DNA of 64,000 nucleotides. Origin: Klebsiella sp. WP3-W18-ESBL-02. GTDB taxonomy: Bacteria > Pseudomonadota > Gammaproteobacteria > Enterobacterales > Enterobacteriaceae. A program made the translations under genes and the position numbers. Positions 43,200 to 51,882 of the stretch are shown one piece after another. How positions within the stretch are numbered: position 1 is the stretch's first letter; every line of letters starts with the position of its first letter. The stretch covers positions 1,922,001 through 1,986,000 of the forward strand of contig NZ_AP021972.1 of NCBI RefSeq assembly GCF_014168815.1. Reading direction: 5' to 3'. The notes under the pieces were generated by a model. It saw nothing but the letters and a program-made list of their open reading frames with translations, was not told where the DNA came from and made no database searches.

Positions 43200-44815
43200 G
43201 CGCTGTTCCTCTCGCTGTCCCACGGAATATGTACAAAAAATTGCGTAAACACGCCAGGCTCCGATTCGACGGAAAGCGTTCCGCCGAGGTTTTCCGTCTG
43301 CTGGCGGGCCAGAAATAGCCCGACGCCGCGGTTCTCGCCCTTGGTTGAAAATCCTTTATTGAATATCGCATCGATCTGCGCGGGTTCTATGCCCGGGCCA
43401 TCATCGCTCACTTCGCCGCTAAGCCAGCCGTTCTGGTAGTGTAGCAGCAGGCTGATTTCGCCTTCGCCCAGGCCTGCCATCGCGTCAAGAGCGTTCTCTA
43501 TCAGATTGCCGAGTACCGTCACCAGCACCGCGACTTGCTCTTCGTTCGGGTTATCCGGTACCAGGCTTTCATCGGCGAGCGTCAGGGTGATGCCTGCATC
43601 ACCCGCGCGATTCATTTTACCCAGCAGGAAACCGGCAATAATTGGTGATTTGATCTTATGCTGCAGCGTGCCGATATCCGCCTGGTAGTTCTGCGCGGTT
43701 TGCAGAACATACCCTTCAAGCTTGTCGTAGCGCTTCATATGCAGCAGCCCAAGGATCACGTGGAGTTTATTCATAAACTCGTGAGAATGGGTGCGCAGCG
43801 CGTCAATGTAGTTGACCAGCCCGTCCATGCGCTGCATCAGCTGGCTGATTTCGGTTTTGTCGCGGAAGGTACTGATGGCGCCAATCACCCGCTTGTTATT
43901 GCGCACTGGCACGGTATTGCACAGCAGCAGTCGGCCATTGCAGCCAATCTCACGGTCGGCGATGGCCGTACCGCTAGCGAGAACGTCTTTAAGATGAGCC
44001 AGCAGCGGGGCATGCTGAGCAGCGCCCAGCGCGACGGCCTGCGGTGAAAAAAGAATGTGCCGCGCGGCCTGGTTAATCATTGTTACCCGGCCCTTTGCAT
44101 CCACGGCGATAACCCCTTCGCGCAGCGATTGCAGCATCGCCTGGCGCTGTTCGAAGAGGCTCGAAATCTCGTGAGGTTCCAGGCCAAACAGGATGTTTTT
44201 GAGCACCCGCACCAGTCCCCAGATGCCCAGCGTGCCGACCACGGCGCTGAAGAGCACAAACCAGATGGCGTTCCAGCGTGCCGCGCCGATCTGTTCATCC
44301 ACTTTTTTAAGCGAGATACCGACGATGGCGACGCCAATTTGCTGCTGGCGATCGTTATAAATGGGCGTAAAGACGCGCATGGCTTCCGCCAGAACACCGT
44401 GGTTAATCGACAGGTTTTCTTTGCCTTTTAACGCGGGCTGCAGATCGGCACCGATAAAGTGCTGACCAATGAGCTGCGGGTTAGGATGCGAGTAGCGCAC
44501 GGCGTCCATATTGGTGATCACCGCGTAAAGCAGCCCGTTGCGCTGCTGCACGGCGGTAGCGATGGGCTGAATAATATTCTGTCCCGGCGGCGCGTTAAGC
44601 CCGCGCTTGATATCCGGCGAGTCGGCAAGCGTACGGGCAATTGCAAAGGCGGTATCTTCCACACCGGTGCGCGTTGCTTTAGTGATTTGCACGAAATAGA
44701 AGGCGTATACCACCAGCAGGACGCAAACAATAACGCTGCATACCATTAGCGTCACCAGCGTGCTGAGCTTTATGGGGCGCTTTTCCTGAGGCGGCGGTTG
44801 CGGCATATCGTGCAT
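43196..44815 (-). CDS. DcuS-type C4-dicarboxylate sensor histidine kinase
   Basis: Membrane sensor kinase, 539 residues from ATG 44815 (AAGG six bases before); an in-frame TTG gives four more. TM1 lies near residues 20-45. The periplasmic PAS domain keeps residues that bind fumarate in E. coli DcuS: RYSHP (Arg and His), GQHF (Phe) and MRVFTPIY (Arg). TM2 follows, then a cytosolic PAS domain, SHEFMNKLHVILGLLH with the phospho-His, and the ATPase domain with NLIENALDAM, DDGPGI and GVGL. So the ligand is probably fumarate, malate or succinate. Cotranscribed with the response regulator. Confidence 0.9.
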   Translation of the reverse strand: MHDMPQPPPQEKRPIKLSTLVTLMVCSVIVCVLLVVYAFYFVQITKATRTGVEDTAFAIARTLADSPDIKRGLNAPPGQNIIQPIATAVQQRNGLLYAVITNMDAVRYSHPNPQLIGQHFIGADLQPALKGKENLSINHGVLAEAMRVFTPIYNDRQQQIGVAIVGISLKKVDEQIGAARWNAIWFVLFSAVVGTLGIWGLVRVLKNILFGLEPHEISSLFEQRQAMLQSLREGVIAVDAKGRVTMINQAARHILFSPQAVALGAAQHAPLLAHLKDVLASGTAIADREIGCNGRLLLCNTVPVRNNKRVIGAISTFRDKTEISQLMQRMDGLVNYIDALRTHSHEFMNKLHVILGLLHMKRYDKLEGYVLQTAQNYQADIGTLQHKIKSPIIAGFLLGKMNRAGDAGITLTLADESLVPDNPNEEQVAVLVTVLGNLIENALDAMAGLGEGEISLLLHYQNGWLSGEVSDDGPGIEPAQIDAIFNKGFSTKGENRGVGLFLARQQTENLGGTLSVESEPGVFTQFFVHIPWDSERNSA

Positions 44816-44983
44816 GAAAACCTTCAATTATCAACGGCAAAAACCTATTATCGCCGATGTAAACCATTTCATAAAGCCGTCGCGTCCTGACAATTTCAAA
44901 CCTTTCTTTGTGACCGCTCTCGCAGCGTTTTCCATACGAAACACTTTAGTATTGCTGAAGAACCCATAATAAGGAGCCCATTT

Positions 44984-45880
44984 ATGAGCATGAAGCTTGC
45001 CGGTTCACTCATCGAAAGACGCAGTTCAACAACGGCTGAGATTGACCGACTGTCTACCCGCGATATGCTAAATCTTATTAATCAAGAAGATAAGCTGGTT
45101 ACTGAGGCCGTTACCCCTTGCCTTGACGATATTACTCGTCTGGTCGACCGGGCGGTGGTGACCCTGGGCCAGGGCGGCCGGGTGGTGCTGATAGGCGCCG
45201 GCGCTTCCGGGCGCAATGCGGTGCTGGCCGCTGGCGAATATGCGCCGGATGAGCAACACCCGCTGGTGGGGCTGATTGCCGGCGGCGCGCTGGCGATGCT
45301 TCACGATATGCGCGATGCCGCACAGGACTATAACCGTGGCGTGCTGGATCTCCAGGCGATCGGCTTTACGCAAAAGGATATGCTGATTGCGCTGACCGTT
45401 GGCGGCAAAACGCCATGGCTGTGGGGGGCGATGCGCCACGCCTGGTCGCTGGGGGCGACAAGGGCGGCGATCACCCGTAATCCGCAGAGTGAGGCTACGG
45501 AGCTGGCGGATATCGTGATTGCGCCGCAAACCGGGTCCGAGGTGGTGGCCGGTTACGGCAATCCGAAAGCCATTTTGGCGCAGAAAATGGTGCTCAATAT
45601 GCTGACCACCGGACTGGCCGTGCGTACCGGGCGGGTGTATAGCAATATGCGTGTGGATATTCGCAATAACACAACCCAAATGGCGGAACGACAGATAGCG
45701 ATTGTGATGGCGGCGGGCGGCTGTACGCGCACGGTGGCAAAAGCGGCGCTGGAAAGCTGCGACCACAACTGCAAGACGGCGGTGCTGATGGTGCTGACGG
45801 GAATGGATGCCTGGAAGGCGCATGCGCTGCTGGCGCAAAATAACGGTTTTGTGCGCGTGGCGCTGCAGGAAGCGCCGTAA
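44984..45880 (+). CDS. MurQ-family SIS-domain protein (divergent)
   Basis: 298 residues, the size of N-acetylmuramic acid 6-phosphate etherase. It shares AEIDRLST, the LIGAGASGRN sugar-phosphate loop, QKMVLNMLTTGLAVRTGRV and CDHNCKTAVLMVL with MurQ. Glu85 (AAGEYAP) corresponds to catalytic Glu83 of E. coli MurQ. The region of the second catalytic residue, Glu114, reads HDMRDAAQDYNRG and has no Glu. So the reaction may differ, or Asp may substitute. AAGGAG precedes the ATG. Divergent from the sensor kinase; no PTS or muramic-acid transporter nearby. Substrate unknown. Confidence 0.75.
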   Translation: MSMKLAGSLIERRSSTTAEIDRLSTRDMLNLINQEDKLVTEAVTPCLDDITRLVDRAVVTLGQGGRVVLIGAGASGRNAVLAAGEYAPDEQHPLVGLIAGGALAMLHDMRDAAQDYNRGVLDLQAIGFTQKDMLIALTVGGKTPWLWGAMRHAWSLGATRAAITRNPQSEATELADIVIAPQTGSEVVAGYGNPKAILAQKMVLNMLTTGLAVRTGRVYSNMRVDIRNNTTQMAERQIAIVMAAGGCTRTVAKAALESCDHNCKTAVLMVLTGMDAWKAHALLAQNNGFVRVALQEAP

Positions 45881-45892
45881 ACCATAAAGAAG

Positions 45893-45920
45893 AAAAGCCC
45901 GCGTAATGCGGGCTTTGTTT
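45893..45920. terminator. Shared terminator of the MurQ-like gene and porin
   Basis: AAAGCCCGC/GCGGGCTTT with five-base loop, followed by GTTTT on the plus strand and TTCTT on the minus; it lies between two convergent stops. Confidence 0.88.
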
Positions 45921-45930
45921 TGGCATTCAA

Positions 45931-47118
45931 TTAGAACTGGTAGGTCATGCCCACGCCGACGATGTCGTCGGTAGAGATGCCGTTCGCGCTATAGAACTGA
46001 GCATCTGCATCCAGCAGGTTGATTTTGTAATCAACGTAGGTGGAGAAGTTCTTGTTGAAGGAGTAGGTTGCGCCCAGATCGATGTAGTTCACCAGATCCT
46101 GATCGGTCAGGTAAGAACCATTGCTGTTAGTGTGCACGCCAACGTCAACGCCTTTGGAATAGACCCATGCCAGGGACGGGCGCAGACCGAAGTCGAACTG
46201 GTACTGTGCTGTCACTTCGAAGTTCTGCGTTTTGTTGGCGATACCGTCGTCACCAAACGGCGTCATGTTGCGGGTTTCTGCGTACATCATCGCCAGGTAG
46301 ACGTTGTTGGCATCGTATTTCGCACCGATGGTCCAGACGTCAGCTTTATCGCCGCCTGCAGTTACGCTGCCATTTTGGCCATTTCCATAGCGATTGTAAA
46401 CGCCGCGGTAGGCAACCTGATCGTTACTACGGTCAGAGATGCCGTAGGCTGCGCCAACGCTTAAGCCTTCCAGCGCCGGGACGGCGTTGCTGAAATCAAA
46501 GGTGGTAGACATGCTGTAGCCGTCGCCGTTCTGGAAACGAACGTCATTATGGCCATTTTTGGTGCCTTCCTGATGATTGGAGCCCGATTCGTTCGCACCC
46601 TGGTATTGCAGCGCGAAGTTCCAGCCGTCAACCAGACCGAAGAAGTCGCTGTTGCGATAGGTGGCAACACCGTTGGTACGGCCAACCATAAAGTTATCGG
46701 TCCAGGTGTAGGAATCGCCGCCGAATACCGGCAGCATGTCGGTCCAGCCTTCAATATCGTATACGGAGCCGTAGTTACGGCCGTAATCAAAAGAGCCAAA
46801 GTTAGCAAACTTCAGGCCGGCAAACGCCAGGCGGTTGAAGGATTTATCGCCGGCACCTTCGGTGTCGTTGGCGTAGGTTTTGTATTCCCACTGGCCGTAG
46901 CCAATCAGATCGTTGGTGATCTGGGATTCACCTTTGAAACCGATCTGTGCGTAGGTTTCATCGCCGTCATCGCCAGCATTGTCAGAGAAAGTATGGCGCG
47001 CATCCACTTTGCCATACAGGTCAACTTTGTTGCCGCCTTTATTATACATTTCTGCTGCATTTACGGCGCCCGCCATTAATAAAGCAGGAACCAGCAGTGC
47101 CAGTGCTTTCATTTTCAT
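45931..47118 (-). CDS. Outer-membrane general porin (OmpC/PhoE family, YedS/OmpS1-like)
   Basis: Trimeric 16-strand porin for small hydrophilic solutes. It has 395 residues, with signal peptide 1-21 (ALLMAGAVNA) and mature start AEMYNKGGNKVDLYGKVD. PEFGGD-like loop 3 reads MLPVFGGDSYTWTDNFM, and the C-terminal Phe (MTYQF) is the assembly signal. Start ATG 47118 has AAGGA seven bases before; the nine-codon longer frame is rejected. Position next to drpB and yedJ corresponds to yedS (broken in E. coli K-12) and ompS1 of Salmonella. Intact here, so probably functional. Confidence 0.92.
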   Translation of the reverse strand: MKMKALALLVPALLMAGAVNAAEMYNKGGNKVDLYGKVDARHTFSDNAGDDGDETYAQIGFKGESQITNDLIGYGQWEYKTYANDTEGAGDKSFNRLAFAGLKFANFGSFDYGRNYGSVYDIEGWTDMLPVFGGDSYTWTDNFMVGRTNGVATYRNSDFFGLVDGWNFALQYQGANESGSNHQEGTKNGHNDVRFQNGDGYSMSTTFDFSNAVPALEGLSVGAAYGISDRSNDQVAYRGVYNRYGNGQNGSVTAGGDKADVWTIGAKYDANNVYLAMMYAETRNMTPFGDDGIANKTQNFEVTAQYQFDFGLRPSLAWVYSKGVDVGVHTNSNGSYLTDQDLVNYIDLGATYSFNKNFSTYVDYKINLLDADAQFYSANGISTDDIVGVGMTYQF

Positions 47119-47384
47119 TATATTTTCCTTTGCATGATAACGCATGTGAATATAGTAACGTCATCCGGCGTTACGAGTTTGAATACTATATGCGGAGTTC
47201 AATTTATCTCACGATATAAATGTAATAAAGTTATATTAAATATTTCAAAATATTTCTTTTATTAACTTGATTATATTAATCCGCATTTGATATTTAAAAT
47301 ATCCATGTTATTCAGTTTGTTATTTGTGTTTTATATGCTTTGCGGGGGTGTGTATTGAGGAGGTTTATAATTATTCTTAGGGCG

Positions 47385-47480
47385 AAAAAAATCCCGACTG
47401 CACTGGCATACAGTCGGGAAGGTCATAAATATAAAACTTGATGCATAAACAAAAGGCTAATAACGGGAAGGATAATGACA
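47385..47480 (-). ncRNA. rseX: Candidate small RNA at the rseX position
   Basis: Minus strand: a well-formed terminator, TCCCGACTG/CAGTCGGGA with nine-base loop and seven T (47385-47418), has no gene upstream to serve. In E. coli the Hfq-dependent sRNA RseX (about 90 bases, targets ompA and ompC) lies between yedR(drpB) and yedS, reading towards yedS. This element has the same neighbours and orientation. The 5' end near 47480 is inferred from the expected length and a TATTTT box about ten bases upstream; I did not align it to RseX. Confidence 0.5.
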
Positions 47481-47768
47481 TGCCAAAAATAAAAAAGAAA
47501 GAACCCTGGTGATATTTTTAATATTACTATAATGAATTAAATAAATTTAATTAAATATTATTTTGTATAAATAAAGACGGTGATGCGTGCGCTGAAATTT
47601 TCCACAAAATAGCCCTTCTCACGAAAGGCACGAATAATGCGGCCTGCGAGAATACGCTCGCCGATAGGGCGAAAGGTCATGAGTAAACTTAACGGAGATC
47701 AAAACAGCGCCACTTCGTCACCAGGACGATGCACGGGAGACTATCTCACGGCACTTAAATTGCTATAA

Positions 47769-47784
47769 TGTGATTTACGTCACA
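47769..47784. promoter_or_regulatory. CRP-type site upstream of drpB
   Basis: TGTGATTTACGTCACA is an exact TGTGA-N6-TCACA palindrome, centred 57 bases before the drpB start. A TATAAT hexamer (47764-47769) touches its left edge, so CRP might block that promoter or activate another further downstream. The 285 bases to its left (47484-47768) hold no supported gene. Confidence 0.6.
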
Positions 47785-47833
47785 CCATTGGCGTGGCGGT
47801 TGTTTGAACGATTGGCGTGATGAGAGTGTTTTT

Positions 47834-48115
47834 ATGGAAGATCGGATTGACCGCGGTCCAGGAGGCAAACTGGCGCTGTGGGTCTTTTACGCGTTTTGCG
47901 GCTATTTTGTCTGGGCCATGGGCCACTACATTTGGGTGATCAGCGATGTGCAGAGCATCCCTGGGGCAACCATTGACGGTGAAATTGGCTCAACCAGCGG
48001 TAAATGGCTTGGCGCACTGCTGGGATTCTTGGTTCTGAGTATCGTCGGCGGCCTGCTGGGAGGGATTGCGTGGTACACGCGTCCGCGCCAGGTTGGGCAG
48101 GAAGACGGCCTGTAA
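47834..48115 (+). CDS. drpB: Cell-division protein DrpB (YedR)
   Basis: Small inner-membrane protein, 93 residues from ATG 47834 (MEDRIDRGPGGKLALWVFYA), with two hydrophobic segments (ALWVFYAFCGYFVWAMGHY; LGALLGFLVLSIVGGLLGGI). E. coli DrpB is a non-essential divisome component. Ten more codons are open upstream, but the family begins at MEDR. The ribosome-binding site is weak. Confidence 0.82.
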   Translation: MEDRIDRGPGGKLALWVFYAFCGYFVWAMGHYIWVISDVQSIPGATIDGEIGSTSGKWLGALLGFLVLSIVGGLLGGIAWYTRPRQVGQEDGL

Positions 48116-48159
48116 ACTTGCTATGCTGAGGGGCACGTGTTCACTCAGGCAAATTGAAA

Positions 48160-48867
48160 ATGGATTTAACCGCATGGCAGCAGGACGTTGAGTTCTGGTT
48201 TGAAACCCACGAGTTTAGCGGCGATGCCGCGCATGATATTGCCCATGTTCGCCGCGTCTGGCACACCGCGCAGCAGATAGCGCGGGGGCAACCGGCGGAT
48301 CTGCTCGTCATTCTGCTGGCCAGTTATTTTCACGATCTGGTCAGCCTGCCCAAAAACCATCCGGATCTCGCCCGCGCCTCACAGCTGGCGGCGCAGCAAA
48401 CGATCGCTATCCTTCAGCGCGATTTCCCGCATTTCCCTCCTGAACGCTACGCCGCCGTTGCCCACGCGATTGCGGCGCACAGCTTCAGCGCCAACGTGCC
48501 GCCACAAACCCTTGAAGCACGTATTGTGCAGGATGCCGATCGGCTTGAGGCGTTGGGGGCCATTGGGCTAGCGCGGGTGTTTGCGGTTGCCGGTGCGATG
48601 AATACTGCGCTGTTTGACGCCGCAGACCCGTTTGCCGACCGCCGCGGGCTGGATGATAAAGCCTTCGCGCTGGATCATTTTCAGACCAAGCTGCTGCGTC
48701 TGCCGGCCACGATGCAGACAGAGAAAGGGCGCGAAATGGCGCAGCAAAACGCCGATTTTCTGGTGCATTTTATGGCGAAATTAAGCGCCGAGCTGGCGGG
48801 GGAACCGCAGCGTCTGGATACAGAGATACTGCGGCGATTCGCGCCACAAGAATCTGCCAAACTGTGA
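48160..48867 (+). CDS. yedJ: HD-domain phosphohydrolase YedJ
   Basis: Predicted metal-dependent phosphohydrolase, 235 residues from ATG 48160. HD-domain metal ligands: AHDIAHVRRVW (His), YFHDLVSLPKNH (His-Asp) and VQDADRLEALGAIGLAR (Asp). Close to E. coli YedJ (231). Substrate unknown. Located between drpB and dcm, as in E. coli. 55 bases follow before dcm. Confidence 0.92.
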   Translation: MDLTAWQQDVEFWFETHEFSGDAAHDIAHVRRVWHTAQQIARGQPADLLVILLASYFHDLVSLPKNHPDLARASQLAAQQTIAILQRDFPHFPPERYAAVAHAIAAHSFSANVPPQTLEARIVQDADRLEALGAIGLARVFAVAGAMNTALFDAADPFADRRGLDDKAFALDHFQTKLLRLPATMQTEKGREMAQQNADFLVHFMAKLSAELAGEPQRLDTEILRRFAPQESAKL

Positions 48868-48922
48868 TAATCTCGATTTTATTGGCGATTTCCTTTTTCT
48901 TTTTCTGTATCTGGTCAAATTT

Positions 48923-50344
48923 ATGCAACAACGAGTCTTATCACACGAAGCCGCGCCGCTCGATGAGCCGGATGCTCAGGCGCTGCTGCAGCATATTCTG
49001 GAGATTTACGATCTTAAGACCGTTGTCGCCGAGCTTGCCGCGGTTGGCGAGCAGCACTGGAGCCCGGCTATTGTTAAGCGCGTCGTCACGCTCGGGCGGG
49101 CCAATACTCGGTTGAGTGAAAATGAGCGTGCGCACCTGGCTTCTCTGCTACCGAAGCCGCCGGCGCATCATCCGCACTACGCTTTCCGCTTCGTCGACCT
49201 GTTTGCCGGTATTGGCGGGATCCGCAGCGGCTTTGAAGCCATCGGCGGTCAGTGCGTCTTCACCAGCGAGTGGAATAAGCACGCGGTGCGCACCTATAAA
49301 GCCAACTGGTATTGCGATCCGCAGGCACACCGTTTTAACGCTGACATTCGTGACGTCACCCTCAGCGGGCGTGCCGAGGTGAGCGACGCCGAAGCGCAGG
49401 CGCATATCCGCGACTGTATCCCGCAGCATGACGTACTGCTGGCGGGCTTTCCCTGCCAGCCGTTTTCACTCGCTGGCGTGTCGAAAAAGAACGCCATGGG
49501 GCGCGCGCACGGGTTCGCCTGCGATACGCAGGGAACGCTGTTTTTCGACGTGGTGCGGATCATTGACGCCCGTCGGCCGCCTATTTTTGTGCTGGAAAAC
49601 GTCAAGAACCTGAAAAGCCACGACAACGGCAAAACCTTCCGTATTATTATGCAGACCCTTGATGAACTGGGCTATGAAGTGGCCGATGCGGCGGACATGG
49701 GAGCTGACGATCCGAAAATTATCGACGGTCAGCATTTTCTGCCGCAGCACCGCGAACGCATTGTGCTGGTGGGTTTCCGTCGGGATTCCGCGCTGCATCA
49801 CGGATTTACCCTGCGCGATATTCCGGCGCTCTACCCGCAGCGACGCCCCACCTTTGGTGAACTGCTTGAGCCGAACGTCGACGCCAAGTTTATTTTGACC
49901 CCGGTACTGTGGAAATACCTCTATCGCTATGCCCGCAAACATCAGGAAAAGGGCAACGGTTTTGGCTACGGGATGGTGGACCCGACGCGGGCGACGAGCG
50001 TTGCGCGAACGCTGTCGGCGCGCTATTACAAGGACGGTGCCGAGATCCTTATCGATCGTGGCTGGGACCGCGAGCTGGGCGAGAAACACTTTGACGATCC
50101 GCACAACCAACAGCATCGCCCGCGACGCCTGACGCCGCGTGAATGCGCTCGGTTGATGGGCTTTGAATCGCCGCAGGGTTACCGTTTCCGTATTCCGGTG
50201 TCGGACACTCAGGCCTACCGTCAGTTTGGCAATTCGGTCATTGTTCCCGTTTTTGCCGCCGTCGCCAGGCTGCTGGAGTCGCGTATTTTACAGGCCGTAG
50301 AGCAGCGCAAGGTGGAAACAGCCGATGGCGGACGTTCACGATAA
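48923..50344 (+). CDS. dcm: DNA (cytosine-5)-methyltransferase Dcm
   Basis: Methylates the inner C of CCWGG. It has 473 residues (472 in E. coli). An N-terminal helical extension is followed by SAM motif I FVDLFAGIGGIRSGF and motif IV GFPCQPFS with catalytic Cys178. Motif VI is VLENVKNL, motif VIII QHRERIVLVGF, then the target-recognition region and a motif X-like QFGNSVIVPVF. Overlaps vsr by 20 bases, the usual arrangement that couples repair to methylation. Confidence 0.97.
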   Translation: MQQRVLSHEAAPLDEPDAQALLQHILEIYDLKTVVAELAAVGEQHWSPAIVKRVVTLGRANTRLSENERAHLASLLPKPPAHHPHYAFRFVDLFAGIGGIRSGFEAIGGQCVFTSEWNKHAVRTYKANWYCDPQAHRFNADIRDVTLSGRAEVSDAEAQAHIRDCIPQHDVLLAGFPCQPFSLAGVSKKNAMGRAHGFACDTQGTLFFDVVRIIDARRPPIFVLENVKNLKSHDNGKTFRIIMQTLDELGYEVADAADMGADDPKIIDGQHFLPQHRERIVLVGFRRDSALHHGFTLRDIPALYPQRRPTFGELLEPNVDAKFILTPVLWKYLYRYARKHQEKGNGFGYGMVDPTRATSVARTLSARYYKDGAEILIDRGWDRELGEKHFDDPHNQQHRPRRLTPRECARLMGFESPQGYRFRIPVSDTQAYRQFGNSVIVPVFAAVARLLESRILQAVEQRKVETADGGRSR

Positions 50345-50819
50345 GGCCACCCGCAGTAAAAATATGCGCGCCATCCGCGCGCAGAATACGGCTATTGAAA
50401 AACGGCTGGCAGGCCTGCTGGAGGGACTGGGCCTGTCCTATCAACCCCAGGATACGAGCCTGCCGGGTCGGCCTGATTTTTCACTGGCTGCGTATCGCTG
50501 CGTCATCTTTACCCACGGCTGCTTCTGGCACCATCACGATTGTTATCTATTTACGCTGCCGGCGACCCGAACTGATTTCTGGCGACAGAAAATCGACGCC
50601 AACGCGACTCGAGACCTGCGCGATAGAGCAAGGCTGGCGGCGCTGGGGTGGCGGGTGATGGTGGTGTGGGAGTGTGCGCTGCGTGGCCGACACAAGCTTA
50701 CCGACGACGCGCTCTCTGAAAGGCTGGAGGAATGGATCTGCGGCGGCGAAGGCTGCGCGCAGATCGGTATTCAGGGAATGAAGAGCGTCGACGTTACTTC
50801 TCTGCCGGGCAGGGCGTAA
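50325..50819 (+). CDS. vsr: Very-short-patch mismatch endonuclease
   Basis: Nicks 5' of the T in T:G mismatches left by deamination of Dcm-methylated C. It has 164 residues. Catalytic Asp51 in LPGRPDFSL, zinc-site HGCFWHHHDC and the ATRTDFWRQKI helix match the family. It begins inside dcm in another frame and its last 26 bases overlap the convergent yedA. Confidence 0.97.
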   Translation: MADVHDKATRSKNMRAIRAQNTAIEKRLAGLLEGLGLSYQPQDTSLPGRPDFSLAAYRCVIFTHGCFWHHHDCYLFTLPATRTDFWRQKIDANATRDLRDRARLAALGWRVMVVWECALRGRHKLTDDALSERLEEWICGGEGCAQIGIQGMKSVDVTSLPGRA

Positions 50820-51705
50820 CCGTCGCTTTTGCCGGGAACAGATATTTACCCAGCGTAACCAGCACGACCGCGGCAATAATAATCGCCAGCGCCAGCCATT
50901 CGGTGCCGGAGAGATGTTCGCCGTTGAAGCCGGTACCAAGCAGTACGGCGACCACCGGGTTGACGTAGGCATAGCTGGTGGCCACCGCAGGCGTTACGTT
51001 GCGAATCAGGTACATATAGGCATTAATCGCAATGATGGAGCCGAAAATGGACAGATAGCCCACCGCGAGGAAACCGTGCAGGCTCGGCAGCGTGGTCAAG
51101 CGTTCACCGCTGAGCACCGAGGCGAGCATCAGCACAATGCCGGCCGCCAGCATCTCCACGGCACCGGCCATCATGCCGGTCGGCAGCGTAATGCGTGAGC
51201 CGTAAACCGAACCGAATGCCCAGCTCAGAGAACCAATCAGAATCAGCAGCGCGCCCCACGGGTTGCCGCTCAGGTTGCCGCCGCTGTTCAGCAGGACGAT
51301 GCCCGCCAGACCGATAGCAATTCCCAGCCACTCCAGTTTACGGGTGGCGATACCAAAAAAACGGCTGAAGCACAGGGTAAACAGCGGCACCGTTGCCACC
51401 ATTACGGCGGCAATGCCGGAGGGAACGTGCTGGTGTTCGGCGACCGTTACCATACCGTTACCCACGGCCAGCAGCAGCACGCCTATCAGCGCCGCGTTCA
51501 GCAGCGGTCCGCGCGCCGGTAAACGGTGCCCGGTGGCCAGCAGGTACGCCATCAGCAGCACGCCCGCCGCCAGAAAACGCACGCCTGCCATCATTAGCGG
51601 AGGCCAACTGGCCACCCCAATGCTGATGGCAAAGTAGGTTGACCCCCAAATGATATACAGCGCAAACAGCGCGCCGACCAGCGGTAACAGGTGATTAAAA
51701 CGCAT
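50794..51705 (-). CDS. yedA: EamA/DMT-family transporter YedA
   Basis: Inner-membrane carrier, 303 residues, ten hydrophobic segments in two EamA repeats (IIWGSTYFAI near the N-terminus, PWGALLILIGSLSWAFGSV in the middle). Substrate unproven, amino-acid or drug export in the family. Next to vsr as in E. coli. Confidence 0.93.
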   Translation of the reverse strand: MRFNHLLPLVGALFALYIIWGSTYFAISIGVASWPPLMMAGVRFLAAGVLLMAYLLATGHRLPARGPLLNAALIGVLLLAVGNGMVTVAEHQHVPSGIAAVMVATVPLFTLCFSRFFGIATRKLEWLGIAIGLAGIVLLNSGGNLSGNPWGALLILIGSLSWAFGSVYGSRITLPTGMMAGAVEMLAAGIVLMLASVLSGERLTTLPSLHGFLAVGYLSIFGSIIAINAYMYLIRNVTPAVATSYAYVNPVVAVLLGTGFNGEHLSGTEWLALAIIIAAVVLVTLGKYLFPAKATVTPCPAEK

Positions 51706-51882
51706 ACTTCCTCACGGCAAAATAGCAAGCAGGCTGATAGTAAACGCCAAAACGACCGTGCTGGCGAGTGCTTTAATTAAGGGCTTGATGTTATATTTGT
51801 GTTGCAAATATGTATCTCTTACCTCCGTCGCCATTTTGCTTCATACTTTGTTATCCCTAACAAAAACGGAAGGATGCCGCGA

